A program made the position numbers and the translations under genes. This document shows positions 33,300 to 44,255 of a stretch of DNA of 64,000 nt, one piece after another (position 1 is the first letter of the stretch; every line of letters begins with the position of its first letter). This DNA is from Aureobasidium sp. EXF-3400 (Eukaryota; Ascomycota; Dothideomycetes; Dothideales; Saccotheciaceae): NCBI GenBank assembly GCA_024195585.1, contig SWBL01000054.1:1-64000 (forward strand), written 5' to 3'. The notes beneath the pieces were generated by a model. It searched no databases. It had not been told where the DNA came from and saw only the letters and a program-made list of their open reading frames with translations.

Positions 33300-35024
33300 A
33301 TGGGTTTCCTCGATAGAAAGAGTAAGGACTCTAGTCCTGCGGAATCATTGGCTACCTCGCCTGGTGTGCTTCAATCTTCAGAGAAGCTTGATGAAGCAAA
33401 TATCCGTGCTGCATCTGTTGTCTCTGGCGATGAGAAGCCTGTAACTGGAGTCGATTCAGAAGGCACACCACAGAACGAAGAAGACCCAGAAATCGAATAC
33501 CCTACAGCTTTCAAGCTCACCTTGATCACTATTGCTCTGTGCTTGGCCGTATTCTGCATAGCTCTGGACAACACCATCATCGCAACTGCCATTCCCAAAA
33601 TTACCGACCACTTCAAGGCGATCGACGATATTGCTTGGTACGGATCTGCATACCTCCTTACGACATGTTCTTTCCAACTATTCTTTGGTAAGCTCTACTC
33701 ATTCTTGAGCTTGAAATGGGTCTTCCTTGTCGCCCTCTTCATCTTTGAGCTTGGCTCTTTCTTGTGTGGTATTGCCCCAACATCGACAGCTCTCATTGTT
33801 GGACGTGCCATTGCTGGTGTCGGCTCTGCTGGACTCTTCTCTGGAGCCATCTTGATCATTGCAAACTCTGTACCTCTCCGATCAAGACCATCATACACTG
33901 GTCTCATTGGTGCCATGTATGGTCTTGCTAGTGTCGCGGGTCCACTCATGGGTGGTGCCTTTACTGACCACCTAACCTGGCGCTGGTGCTTCTACATCAA
34001 TCTGCCCTTCGGAGCTGTCACCATGATCTTCATTTTCTTCTTCTTCAACCCCACCAGCAGCGCAAAGAAGCTCTCTGTTGGCTGGAAGAACCGCGTCATG
34101 GACTTCGATCCCGCTGGCACTATTGTCTTCCTTCCCATGATCATCTGTCTCTTGCTAGCACTCCAATGGGGTGGTAGCACATATCCTTGGAAAGACGGTC
34201 GCGTTATCGCCCTCTTTGTCGTCTTTGGCGTGCTCTGCGCCATCTTCATCAGTATCCAATTCTACGTTGGAGAGAGAGCTACAATCCCTCCTCGTATCAT
34301 CAAACAGCGTAGTGTTGCAGCCAGCGCCTGGTTTGGTGTCTCTCTCGGTGCTGCCTTTTTCCTGTTTGTATACTACCTCCCCATCTGGTTCCAAGCCATC
34401 AAGGGCGTATCTGCCACAAAGTCTGGTATCATGTCTTTGCCTCTGATCCTCGGCGTTGTCATTTGCTCGGTTGTTGCTGGAGGTCTGGTTACTACATTCG
34501 GATACTACGCACCCTTCATGATTGCCTCTTCAGTTCTCATGGCCATCGGAGCAGGCCTATTGACCACCTTCAAAGTCAACACAGGACACGCAGAATGGAT
34601 CGGCTACCAAGCACTCTTCGGAATCGGTGTCGGACTCGGCATGCAGCAAATCCTAATCGCAGTCCAAACCGCCCTTCCCGCCGCAGACATCCCCACCGGC
34701 ACCGCCATCGTCATGTTCTTCCAAACCCTAGGAGGTGCTTTGTTCATCTCAGTAGGCCAAAATGTGTTTACCAATAAACTGGTTTCTGGGCTTAAGGCTG
34801 CAGTGCCTGACTTGGATCCTGCGATTGTGTTGCGCACGGGTGCCACAGAACTTAAATCAGCTATTGGAGAGCAATACCGTGCTGGTGTGTTGAGAGCTTA
34901 CAACGATGCGTTGACGAATTCGTACTATGTTGCTGTTGCTTTGGCGACTTTGTCGATTGTGGGTTCGTTGGCTGTGGAGTGGAAGTCTGTCAAGGGCAAG
35001 AAGATTGAGGTCATGGCTGCATGA
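33300..35024 (+). CDS. MFS drug-efflux transporter, DHA2 (14-TM) family
   Basis: A single exon of 574 aa. A charged cytosolic N-terminus of about 70 residues is followed by 14 predicted membrane helices. Family motifs: [13 protein letters not shown] in helix 1, the loop after helix 2 (FGKLYSF), a motif C-like [14 protein letters not shown] stretch in helix 5 and the [12 protein letters not shown] sequence typical of fungal DHA2 pumps. Relatives export drugs or toxins across the plasma membrane by proton antiport. No biosynthetic cluster lies next to it, so the substrate is open. The neighbour is ornithine decarboxylase, convergent, 448 bp away. Confidence 0.93.
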   Translation: MGFLDRKSKDSSPAESLATSPGVLQSSEKLDEANIRAASVVSGDEKPVTGVDSEGTPQNEEDPEIEYPTAFKLTLITIALCLAVFCIALDNTIIATAIPKITDHFKAIDDIAWYGSAYLLTTCSFQLFFGKLYSFLSLKWVFLVALFIFELGSFLCGIAPTSTALIVGRAIAGVGSAGLFSGAILIIANSVPLRSRPSYTGLIGAMYGLASVAGPLMGGAFTDHLTWRWCFYINLPFGAVTMIFIFFFFNPTSSAKKLSVGWKNRVMDFDPAGTIVFLPMIICLLLALQWGGSTYPWKDGRVIALFVVFGVLCAIFISIQFYVGERATIPPRIIKQRSVAASAWFGVSLGAAFFLFVYYLPIWFQAIKGVSATKSGIMSLPLILGVVICSVVAGGLVTTFGYYAPFMIASSVLMAIGAGLLTTFKVNTGHAEWIGYQALFGIGVGLGMQQILIAVQTALPAADIPTGTAIVMFFQTLGGALFISVGQNVFTNKLVSGLKAAVPDLDPAIVLRTGATELKSAIGEQYRAGVLRAYNDALTNSYYVAVALATLSIVGSLAVEWKSVKGKKIEVMAA

Positions 35025-35472
35025 TCGGTTCAAACCCGCGGGAATACGAAATTTATGACAGTAAAAATCTACGCAAACAGAAAAAGACGATGTTGTTGTT
35101 CAGGCTACTATTCGGGAAGGGGTTTGGATTAGAGGGGACGCATACAGGATCATTCTACTCAGAGCAATGTTACGTGTACGATACCAATACCAAAACTTAA
35201 TACACAATCAATCTTCCGCATACCTTTCTACTCTCACAGATTCTAATGATGGTGAGCACAGAGGACCAAGAGGACAACACAGCTCTAAAGTGCAGCTGGT
35301 CACACGACACAAAAATGATAGACAAGAAACAACATATCAAGATGTAATGTACGTTTATTAAGCGGTGCAATATGTACTCGAAAAATAACAATAACAATGA
35401 TGTCTCAAACAATAAACAAAAAAGCACTTTTCATCATCATCCTTCCCCTGCACGTCCAAACTCTCTATCGCT
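35025..35472. other. convergent 3' intergenic region
   Basis: 448 bp between the stops of the MFS and ornithine decarboxylase genes. The right half is A-rich, consistent with 3' UTR. Nothing else is visible. Confidence 0.5.
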
Positions 35473-36813
35473 CTAGTATCCCAAGAGGGCAGAAGCACCA
35501 GGCTCGCTGGAGATATAGACAGTAGCGTGACTGTCGCTGAATCCATTGAACTTGGTAGCACTGCACTTGGTGTACGCACCCATATCTTCAAAGTACAGCC
35601 AATCGCCGACGTCCAGAGTCTGAGCACAAGTCCAGCTCTCGGAAATGCAATCGATGCCATCGCAGGTAGGGCCCCAGATGGAGTATTCGAGGGGAGCTTG
35701 GTTGCCAGCATCGTAAGCGGCCACTGCATCGTAGGTGGAGGGGGCGGGCGAGTTTGCAGCCTTCAACACGCGCGGGATGGGGTGTTGGTGGTCGAACATG
35801 ATGGAGCTGAAGTTGCCGTAAACGCCGTCGTTGAGGTAGAGCATGTAGCTGTTGATGCCGAGAGCCTTGTCTTCGACCGAACGGCGGGCGATGACGTTGC
35901 AGGCGATGGTGAAGGCGGAGGAGACATAGTAACGGCCTGGCTCGCCAATGACACGGACGCTGGGAGGGAAGTACTCGTCCAGAGCGGCGGACAGCACAGC
36001 GGCCATGTCGTCAAAGGTCTCGCTGACAAAGCCACCACCGACATCGAGAGTCTTGAGGTCATATCCAAGAGCAGCTGCTTGATCAAAGACGAAGCGAGCG
36101 TCGCTGACGGCCTTCAGGAAGGCTGCGGGATCGGATGCGCCTGATCCGACGTGGAAAGCAACACCGACAACATTGAGATCGAGCTTTCTAGCAAGGGCCA
36201 AAAGATCGCCCGTGTCGTCGAGCGAAGCACCAAACTTGAGACTCAGACGACAGAGACTGGCCGAGTCGTCGGTCAGGATACGGAGGTAGAGCTCGGCATC
36301 CGGGTATAGTTCCTTGATCTTGTAGAGCTCATCAGAGTTGTCAAAAGTCATCTGGCGCACGCCTTGCTTGGCAGCGTAGCGGACGTAGGACTTGGTCTTA
36401 CAGGGTTGGGCGTAGATGATGCGAGAAGGGTCGACACCGAGGCGGAGGACCATGTCAATCTCGGCCTTGGAAGCGCAGTCGAAGCCAGTGCCCATGGCAG
36501 CAAGCAGACGCAGGACCTGGGGATCGGGGTTGCACTTGACGGCATAGTGGGGCTTGACGCGGTTGAGGTGCTTCTTCCAGCGCAGGTGCTGGCGGTAAAT
36601 GTCGCCCATGTCGGCGACGAAGAAAGCGTCCTCTTCGCCGGGCTCGCAAGTGTCTTGATCAATGCCCTGGACACGCTGGTGCAGAGCACGGGCAATCATG
36701 GGCTTGGACAGAGCCTTTCCATTGTAGCTTTCGTCGAGACGAGGGGTATAGTTTTGTTTCAACGACAGAGATGCATAGTGCTCAGTGGTCGGAGAGATAG
36801 CCGAAGGTGCCAT
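35473..36813 (-). CDS. SPE1: ornithine decarboxylase
   Basis: A single exon of 446 aa. It converts ornithine to putrescine with PLP, the first step of polyamine synthesis, in the cytosol. The PLP lysine is K93 in HYAVKCNPDP. HVGSGA and the LDVGGGF glycine stretch bind the cofactor phosphate, and VIGEPGRYYV follows. The active-site cysteine C384 is in WGPTCDGID. The N-terminus is shorter than in yeast Spe1. The upstream region contains a minimal ATG-AAC-TAG frame at 37091-37083 that could act as an upstream ORF if transcribed; antizyme-binding elements cannot be judged by eye. Confidence 0.96.
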   Translation of the reverse strand: MAPSAISPTTEHYASLSLKQNYTPRLDESYNGKALSKPMIARALHQRVQGIDQDTCEPGEEDAFFVADMGDIYRQHLRWKKHLNRVKPHYAVKCNPDPQVLRLLAAMGTGFDCASKAEIDMVLRLGVDPSRIIYAQPCKTKSYVRYAAKQGVRQMTFDNSDELYKIKELYPDAELYLRILTDDSASLCRLSLKFGASLDDTGDLLALARKLDLNVVGVAFHVGSGASDPAAFLKAVSDARFVFDQAAALGYDLKTLDVGGGFVSETFDDMAAVLSAALDEYFPPSVRVIGEPGRYYVSSAFTIACNVIARRSVEDKALGINSYMLYLNDGVYGNFSSIMFDHQHPIPRVLKAANSPAPSTYDAVAAYDAGNQAPLEYSIWGPTCDGIDCISESWTCAQTLDVGDWLYFEDMGAYTKCSATKFNGFSDSHATVYISSEPGASALLGY

Positions 36814-38239
36814 AACCAGATAGAGGGTTGCAGGTAAATAAGTGGTGTTCCGTGTATTCCAATACGTCTTATGGCGGCTTGAATGGCGCGAAACCTAGAC
36901 TGGATTGACGGCTAGGCCTCCACGAGTCTTCCTCCAACAGAGGAAGAACCCTAGAGATAGTCCTATGCGGCAGCTGGGACTCGGGCGAATCCAAGAGGGG
37001 TGTCTGGTTCAGACCAAAAAGCAGACGGTAGAGTTCGTTGTATGAAGCCACAAGAAGAGGTGACGAAAATCGCGCAGCCGCCCTAGTTCATTCGACGACG
37101 CGGTCTGCGTAGTAGGATGAAGAGGGACGTTGGAGGTGCGTGATTTTTGCGTGCGGAGTGAGTTGTAAGAAGGAAGAGAGACGGCGAGGGGACGTAAGAA
37201 AAGGGCTCAAGGTCCGTGTGTGCGTAGACCTGAGGCTTGGAAGTTCGTGTGTGTTGCGGCCAAAAACCTCTCAACGCCCCAGGAAATGTTCCGTGCGGCA
37301 ATCAATCGTCATGCTGTGCCGACCTTCTAACAAGAAATCCATGACCACACCGCATGCTCTTCTCCTGCCATGCGCTTCCTTTCTCCGGTCATCCTTGAGC
37401 ATCCGAGCCGCCTGTGTTTCCTACTCTTGCTCCGTCCCTCTTCACCACTGTGTCTCTGCAAAAGTCGTTGAACAAGAGTGACATGCCGCGTGCGCCCGCC
37501 AATGTCAGTTCGCGTGTCGATGCGTCGATGCCCCTCCATCAGACATGTCCCCTCGATCATCGCGATTTGAACTGCCTTGACAACGCCCAAACTCCACTAT
37601 ATTTTCCACATTCACATGCATTTCCTTGATTGAATTTTTTCTCGTTCCTGAGCTCCATCGATTTAATAAACAGCCGTTGAGAAGGTCAGTCCATCACTAA
37701 GGCCAACTGTTAGTTCTGTTGTTCTCGTCTTTCTATTTGCTAATACACGTCCGCCCCTCCTTCCCATATGTAAAAGTATGTCACGCGCGTGTTGCAAAAA
37801 CGCACAATAGCTTCAAGAAGTTGAATAGGATTCATGGAGAAGCAATGTGATCTCGGCTCTCTTCGAATAGGTCTCTAGATCAGAAACTGTTGTATGTTCT
37901 TATAGCGCATACACCTTCATGGGAGAAAGACGGGATATACAGAATCTATCTCCCACCCTCGTCATCGATGATTGAAGCCATCAAAATGCATGGTTCTTTT
38001 GGTCAATAGGAAGCACCCACCATTAGGCATTTCTATAGCTAGTTATACTAGCCTTTTGATACGTCGAGATGCTACACGTCCTCTATAATCTCAATCCGCC
38101 CTTCTTTTGACATTCAGAAGCGTCGCATTTTCGCATTTAGCCGAGGCTCCTCCACGACAGCTGGTCCTTCTATATATCTCTTTGACAAACACTGTGATCT
38201 CCAGCACACAGTAGATCCAATTCATCGATTATCGCACCC
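36814..38239. promoter_or_regulatory. divergent 1.4 kb region, ODC / serine dehydratase
   Basis: It separates two divergent start codons. On the minus strand the first 270 bases upstream of the ODC start contain no ATG until the mini-frame at 37091. No further element was identified. Confidence 0.4.
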
Positions 38240-39335
38240 ATGACACCCTCACAAAACAAGAATCCTTGGGTCAAGACACCCCTAATCGAATCGACCACCC
38301 TCTCAAAGGCAGCAGGCTGGTAGGTCTCAACCAACATTCGTAGCATCACCCAGAATATAAAAGTAACACTACAACAGTAGAATCTTCCTCAAACTAGAAA
38401 ACCTACAACTCTCTGGCTCTTTCAAAGCACGCGGAATAGGTCACCTCACACAATGCGCTCTCTCTGAATCCAAAAATCCCTCATCCACCCACTTCTACTG
38501 TTCTTCAGGAGGAAATGCCGGTCTAGCCGCTGTCCACAGTGCCGTCAAATTAGGACGGCCTGTCACGATAGTAGTCCCAATAACCACCAAACCAATGATG
38601 ATGGCAAAGATGGAAGCAGCAGGTGCAACAGCCGTAATCCAGCATGGAGCAAGTTGGCAAGAAGCAGATGACTACCTTCGAAACACTGTTATCAAAGAAG
38701 CAGAAAAAGCAGGAGAAGAATGTGTCTATATTCCTCCATTCGATCATCCGAAGATCTGGACTGGGCACTCTTCAATGGTTGACGAGATTCGCGATCAACT
38801 TCTCGAGATGGCTGGAGATGCAGAGCCTGAGGTTTTGGCCTGTAGTGTGGGAGGTGGAGGTCTCTTCAACGGCATTATGGAAGGAGTACGCAGAAACTCT
38901 TATACCAACACAAAAGTTCTCGCCGTCGAGACCAAAGGCGCAGACTCCTTGGCCGAAAGTGTAAAACAGGGCAAGCACATCACGCTACCAGCGATCACAT
39001 CCCAAGCGACAACTCTGGGCGCCAAAAGGGTCTCTGCAAGGACGTTCGAGTTGGCTATGGAGAATGATCAGGTCAAGACTTTGGTGCTAAGCGATGAGGA
39101 AGCCATGATGGGTGCATGGCGGTTGGCGGAAGATGAGAGGTTGTTGGTGGAATTGTCGTGCAGCGTCACGGTAGCATTGTGCTATGGAGGTCGGTTGAGT
39201 AAGGCTTTGCAGAGGGAGGTTATCAAAGATGACAAGGTTGTCATTATTGTGTGTGGTGGCAGCAATGTTAATATTGACATGGTCTCACAGTGGAAGAAGG
39301 ATTCGGTGCATATCGATGCAGAGTTGAGCCAGTAA
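38240..39335 (+). CDS. L-serine/L-threonine dehydratase (PLP fold-type II)
   Basis: Two exons, 38240-38319 and 38378-39335, with a 58-nt intron GTAGGT to ACAG; 345 aa. It deaminates serine (and threonine) to pyruvate (2-oxobutyrate). The PLP lysine is about K43 in LSGSFKARG, the substrate loop is SSGGNAGLAA and the phosphate-binding glycine loop is SVGGGGLFNG. The length fits the short stand-alone SDS/Cha1 class without an ACT domain. The first exon supplies the NPWVKTPLIEST start that is normal for the family. The enzyme is probably cytosolic and catabolic; no targeting peptide is seen. Confidence 0.93.
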
Positions 39336-39645
39336 AGTCCACTATAGAAATGCATAGATATATGAGCCAAGCTACTATATGCGCTCTAGATACTAGAGCA
39401 TGGTGAATTTATTGCTTCGAGTAGATGTCCCGCAAGTTATCAAGTTGTGTTGATGAGCAAGCTGTCAGGCTGTGAGTGTTTGGTGGTTGGGAAAGGCGTC
39501 ATGGGCTTCTGGAGCCGACAGGCCGAACCAAGGACGCTCGTTTCAGGACGTTGCGTACCCCTCCACATGTCGTTGCGACAACAAACTCTCCTTTGTTTCG
39601 TCTCTCCTTGATATCCAATTCGCCTAAACTGTACCCACCAAGACA
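39336..39645. other. short intergenic region
   Basis: 310 bp between two plus-strand genes, with no recognisable element. Confidence 0.5.
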
Positions 39646-40554
39646 ATGGCTGCCTCATCAACATGCATCCCGCGATTCCTTCTGCCTAGGCTGTCATGGT
39701 CTCAACATGCTCAGTCTCCGTTTCATGCCGCCGCCCGCATCCACGCCTCAACATTACCGTCAGCCTCAATGAACTACACCACACGAGCACTTTCAAGAGC
39801 ACAGCACTTTCCTTCGACTAGTCGCATTGCATTCGGACAAGCAGCGGTCCAGCCTAGGAGGCAGTTCTCGGCCACCACCCAACGCAACAGAGACCACCAC
39901 TTTGACACACTCAAGTTTGTGCAAAGGCTAAAAGATGAGGGCTTCACAGAAGAGCAGGCAGTGGCCATGATGAAAGTCTTGAGCGATGTCGTTGAAGAGA
40001 GGTACAGCACAGCCTAGACCTACGATACAATGGGACCAAGCTGAACAGACAACCTCTCACAGTATTCAAAATCTCACGCGGACGATGGTACTTCGCGAAG
40101 ACCAGGAGAAAGCCACATACACACAGAAGGTCGACTTTGCCAAACTCCGTAGCGAACTGCTCTCGGCCGACTCGACCGAATCATCCCTGACGCGCGCCTC
40201 ACACGAGCGTCTGACCAACGACCTGGCCAAACTGAACTCGAGACTACGTGACGAAGTTCAACGTACACAAGCATCAGTGAGGTTGGATCTCAACCTGGAA
40301 AAGGGCAGAATCAGAGAAGAGGCGAACTCGCAGGATCTTAAGATCAAGGAGACCGAGACCAGGATCGAACAGGAAGCTGCAGTACTGAGAGAACGTCTAG
40401 AACAAGTCAAGTTCTCGACACTGCAATGGCTGATGTACGTTTCATCTTCCAACGCACCGACGGCAAATGGGCCCTCTGCTAACATGGGGATTCTAGGGGT
40501 GTAACGACGGGTACTGCCGCCATTATTCTCGGTGTGTGGCGTCTGCTCATGTAG
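39646..40554 (+). CDS. mitochondrial coiled-coil protein, Fmp32/DUF1640 (CCDC90) family
   Basis: Three exons: 39646-40001, 40063-40434 and 40497-40554; 261 aa. The N-terminus is Arg/Ser-rich and lacks acidic residues for about 60 positions, a good mitochondrial presequence. The family core follows: HFDTLKFVQRLKDEGFTEEQA, a long charged coiled coil (residues about 140-235), and a C-terminal membrane helix in the sequence LMGVTTGTAAIILGVWRLLM. Yeast Fmp32 assists cytochrome c oxidase assembly; animal relatives include MCUR1. The last 58-nt exon is needed to complete the membrane helix. Confidence 0.9.
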
Positions 40555-41139
40555 TGGTATGAAGAGTGAGAAGTGGTTCTATATTGTTTCATTTGTTATT
40601 CTACGTCATTGAGAGGACGTGATAGTTTTCGGAGTGCCAAACGAGGCAATTAGTTTTCCTATGTCATTTGTGAAGGGTGGACAGGGGGCGTTTGGCAAGG
40701 ACATGGTCGGGAGATTGAGGGCATTTGAATAGACAGTCTTGGTCGCTCTCGTGATCATCGATATACCCCTTTAAAGAGCTAGATGATGTAGACAGTGACC
40801 AGAAGTAGCAGAGGCTGGAGATTTGTGGCGAAGGGCAATCAAGGGTCTCATGTATGGTTGCAAGCTCGAAGCGTAGAGAGGCAGTGTTTATTCTGGGCGA
40901 GTCCTTCCAATCTTAATGATGATGAGGGGTATGAGAAAATGTGAAAGCTCAGGGCAGGTTTGCTAGTTGATGCTAGTTCAGGGTCGTGGGCGCACGTGAT
41001 GCTCAGGCTCGCGATTGTGGCCCGCCAACTTCTAAACAAGCAGCTTGTTCGACCTTTCCGACAGACAACATCCTCCGCCCATACTCTCTCACCGCCTCAA
41101 TCCCACACACATCCACTCCCATCCCACACACAATCTACA
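40555..41139. other. intergenic, 14-3-3 promoter
   Basis: 585 bp between two plus-strand genes. The last 150 bp are C/A-rich, as expected for a highly expressed fungal promoter and leader. Confidence 0.5.
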
Positions 41140-42421
41140 ATGGCCACCGAAGTAAGTCGCCTATCCCGCTGCTTTGTGCCATGAGATGCGCAACACGCAA
41201 AGCTCAACAAAATCGCTTGACCCCCTCACTCGGACCCGCGACCCGATGCCTCCACTGATAGACAGATCGCTGACTTTTTTCTACTACAACAGCGTGAAAG
41301 GTATCCAGGACCCGAGACTCAGCCACCGTGACCGAACAGACGATCTAACATCCAACCAGCAAGACCTTCCTCGCCAGACTGTGCGAGCAGGCTGAGCGTT
41401 ACGATGGTGAGTTGGTCCAAAACATGCACAGTTCGCGTCGTAGAATGCTAACCATGACCCACAGAGATGGTTACCTACATGAAGGTTCGCACATGCACTA
41501 CGCCTCTAACCATCTCGACCCTGCTGACCATGAATTCGCCATAACAGGAAGTCGCCAAGGTACTTCAATCCGGTCTGGACTCCGACTCCTCCAGTCACTA
41601 ACAACAACCAGATCGGTGGTGAACTCACCGTTGACGAGCGTAACCTCCTTTCCGTCGCCTACAAGAACGTCGTCGGTACCAGACGTGCCTCGTGGCGCAT
41701 CATCTCCTCGATCGAGCAGAAGGAAGAGCAAAAGGGTTCCGACAAGCACGTTACCATCATCCGCGACTACCGTCAGAAGATCGAGACCGAGCTCGAGAAG
41801 GTCTGCCAGGATGTCCTCGACGTCCTTGACGACTCCCTGATCCCCAAGGCCGAGTCTGGCGAGAGCAAGGTCTTCTACCACAAGATGTGTGTTGACATTA
41901 CATCATTGATCGAAAGTCATTTTTCTGACAATCTTCCAGGAAGGGTGACTACCACCGTTACCTTGCCGAGTTCGCCTCCGGTGACAAGCGCAAGACTGCC
42001 GCCACCGCTGCTCACGATGCCTACAAGGTATGTGCTTGTCCTACCATGTCGCTGCCTGACCCCATACTGACTCATGCCCTCTCAGAGCGCCACCGATGTC
42101 GCCCAGACTGAGCTCACCCCTACCCACCCCATCCGCCTCGGTCTTGCCTTGAACTTCTCCGTCTTCTACTACGAGATCCTTAACTCTCCCGACCGCGCAT
42201 GCCACCTTGCCAAGCAGGCCTTCGACGACGCCATTGCCGAGCTCGACTCGCTCTCAGAGGAGTCTTACCGCGACAGCACCCTCATCATGCAGCTCCTCCG
42301 TGACAACCTCACCCTCTGGACCTCGTCCGACGGCAACGAGCCCGAGCCCGCTGACGCTTCCAAGGCCGAGGAGTCCAAGACCACCGAGTCTGTCGAGGAG
42401 CCCAAGGCTGAGGCCTCGTAA
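41140..42421 (+). CDS. 14-3-3 protein
   Basis: Eight exons: 41140-41151, 41293-41300 (8 nt), 41360-41406, 41465-41484, 41548-41559 (12 nt), 41612-41886, 41940-42027 and 42086-42421; 265 aa. The reconstructed start is [28 protein letters not shown] in family register, then [20 protein letters not shown] with the phosphate-binding Lys/Arg groove, SVFYYEILN and the helix 9 stretch [13 protein letters not shown]. The acidic tail is variable. 14-3-3 dimers bind phosphoserine/threonine motifs of signalling and metabolic proteins in the cytosol and nucleus. Exon 4 is followed by a GTTCGC donor. The five tiny 5' exons follow the frame perfectly. Confidence 0.95.
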
Positions 42422-43165
42422 AGAGACCACTCGAGTATCACGAAATCCACTTGACCATTTCACGTCTTTTTTCGCACAGACGCCATCTGGCTTGGAGCGC
42501 GTCGTCTGGCCTGGAGCACTACTGAGCGTCGAAATGAATTGATTCCCCAAAATGCGTTGCAGCTTGACGAATACACTAGCCGATTTGACATTTTTTCTCT
42601 ACCCAATCCCTATACTGTCCACAAAACTTTCTCTTCATTTTGGCTCACTCAGTACCTCGCTCGACAAACCTTGTGCTCCTTGCCATGATGACCGCCGTTT
42701 CCTTTGACTGCGCTGAAATACCCCTTTTGGTTGTTTTTACTGTATTCCCTCTTACGTCATTCCTTATACCTCGCTTGAAGCGCCAAATCAACATTTCATA
42801 CCCGATAGTTTCTTTCTTTTCTGTGACGTTGATGATGCTTTGTTTGCGGTACATGGTTATTGTTGATCACTTTTCAGAAAGCCTGCACCACCGCCTGCTT
42901 CATTCTTGCCAGCTGCCGTTCCATCGCTTGTAGTATGAATTGCTGACGCAACAAAGACAGGTAAGGCACCACGGCTCGGCATGAAGTAATTGACAGTCGT
43001 AGCCGCCATACGGTAAACGAACATTCCTACGGGACATAAAATCAGAAAGAAAGAGATGCAAATGTGAGTTTCCATCGAGTACAAAAAGTAAGAAGATTAT
43101 CATTATTCTGTTACCAAGCAAACCTCATGCCAAAACCAATCCATAACTTACCCTCTACAACCACC
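42422..43165. other. intergenic / 3' region
   Basis: 744 bp after the 14-3-3 stop. The first part is likely its pyrimidine-rich 3' UTR. Only short unsupported frames are present. Confidence 0.5.
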
Positions 43166-43564
43166 TTACACAACCATCTCCCTCAAAGGTCTAACAAACG
43201 CACCACCCAAAGCATCACCCAACCCCATCTCCACCTCTTTGTCTCCATGCATCTTGATCAAAAAATGAACAACTCTTCTATCAACAACATATCCAGATTT
43301 TTTCCATCTGGCATTCAACCAATCGGCGAGGGCATCGCTGCTGTTTTGCCATTCGTATTTTTGCCAGGAAGAGAGGATTTGAGATACTATGGGAGATGGG
43401 GGACAGAGTAGGGGGGCTGCTGGAAGAGAGGAAGAGGTGGATGTGGAGGAGGAGCGGGAGAAGGTAGAGGAGGAAGAGGAAGAGGTGGTGGAAGAGGCAG
43501 AGGACATGAAGTCGAGGTTTAGGTCTGAGAAACTGGGCATGTGGAGGCGAAGGTGTGAACGCAT
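43166..43564 (-). CDS. hypothetical small protein
   Basis: An ATG-initiated frame of 132 aa with a good start context (ACAATGC). The middle is a Ser/Thr homopolymer-like run. The C-terminal 70 residues look ordered, with SSWQKYEWQ, ADWLNARWKKSGYVVD and HFLIKMHGDKE. I do not recognise the family. A possible 5' UTR intron lies just upstream, around 43610-43575. It is kept because the C-terminal part has balanced, globular-looking composition. It could still be a chance frame. Confidence 0.4.
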   Translation of the reverse strand: MRSHLRLHMPSFSDLNLDFMSSASSTTSSSSSSTFSRSSSTSTSSSLPAAPLLCPPSPIVSQILSSWQKYEWQNSSDALADWLNARWKKSGYVVDRRVVHFLIKMHGDKEVEMGLGDALGGAFVRPLREMVV

Positions 43565-44255
43565 TGTAAAGTATGCTGTTAGATGTTTTCTGTGGAAATA
43601 GTGGTGACCTACCAGTGTTGTTCTGAAAGACTGATGTTATGGCAAAGATCACTGATCTTTCTCGTTGTACGTTTTAGAAGAATCTCTCTGGCCTGAGGAG
43701 ATGTCAAAAATTGTAGAAACTTAGAAGGAGATAGAGTAGATGAAGTCCAGGCTATACGGTCAACAGTCCTCTGGTTGATGGGTGAAGAGGAGTCTCGATG
43801 GCAAGGAAGGAGATCATTGATATAGACACTTGATACTCAAAGAGTCTCACGACAAAGAAGTCATGGCATTGATGGAAACAATGCCTGCCACTTCTTTCTT
43901 CTTTCTTTTGCGTGGAATGGAAGGTGTGAGAAGATACAAAGAGCTTTGAAGTCTTTGATGATGTACTGGTACGGATACAGTCTTACGCTCTTGCTTGCAA
44001 GGCAGTGTGGATGTGGTCTCTAGATGAAGTCTTTCGTGTTGCGTGTCGTATACAACGAGCTTTCTTTTGAGTATAAGGCTCAGATGACGGCGAGATGATC
44101 ATCACAACTGAGGACACAAAGAGCCAGGAAGCAGACAAGAAACTCAAGAGTAGACAAAACGCCCATGCTGGGTGGGTATCATGAATTGCAGAAAGAAGAA
44201 AAAGCACATGCGCTGACACTTGAAGAAACCCTCATCACATCCACTCTTCCTTGCC
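43565..44255. other. intergenic region
   Basis: 691 bp between two minus-strand genes, the 3' flank of the prenyltransferase gene on the right. No element was recognised. Confidence 0.5.

Noticed and set aside
32977..33444. 155-codon plus-strand frame overlapping the MFS start
   Set aside because: It lies mostly in the MFS promoter and overlaps the transporter in another frame, with no family signal.
35527..36837. Long plus-strand frames opposite ornithine decarboxylase
   Set aside because: They mirror the GC-rich third codon positions of the real gene on the other strand. The ODC frame has all catalytic motifs.
36869..37051. 60-codon frame upstream of ODC as a regulatory peptide
   Set aside because: It begins with GTG, not ATG, so it is unlikely to be translated in a eukaryote.
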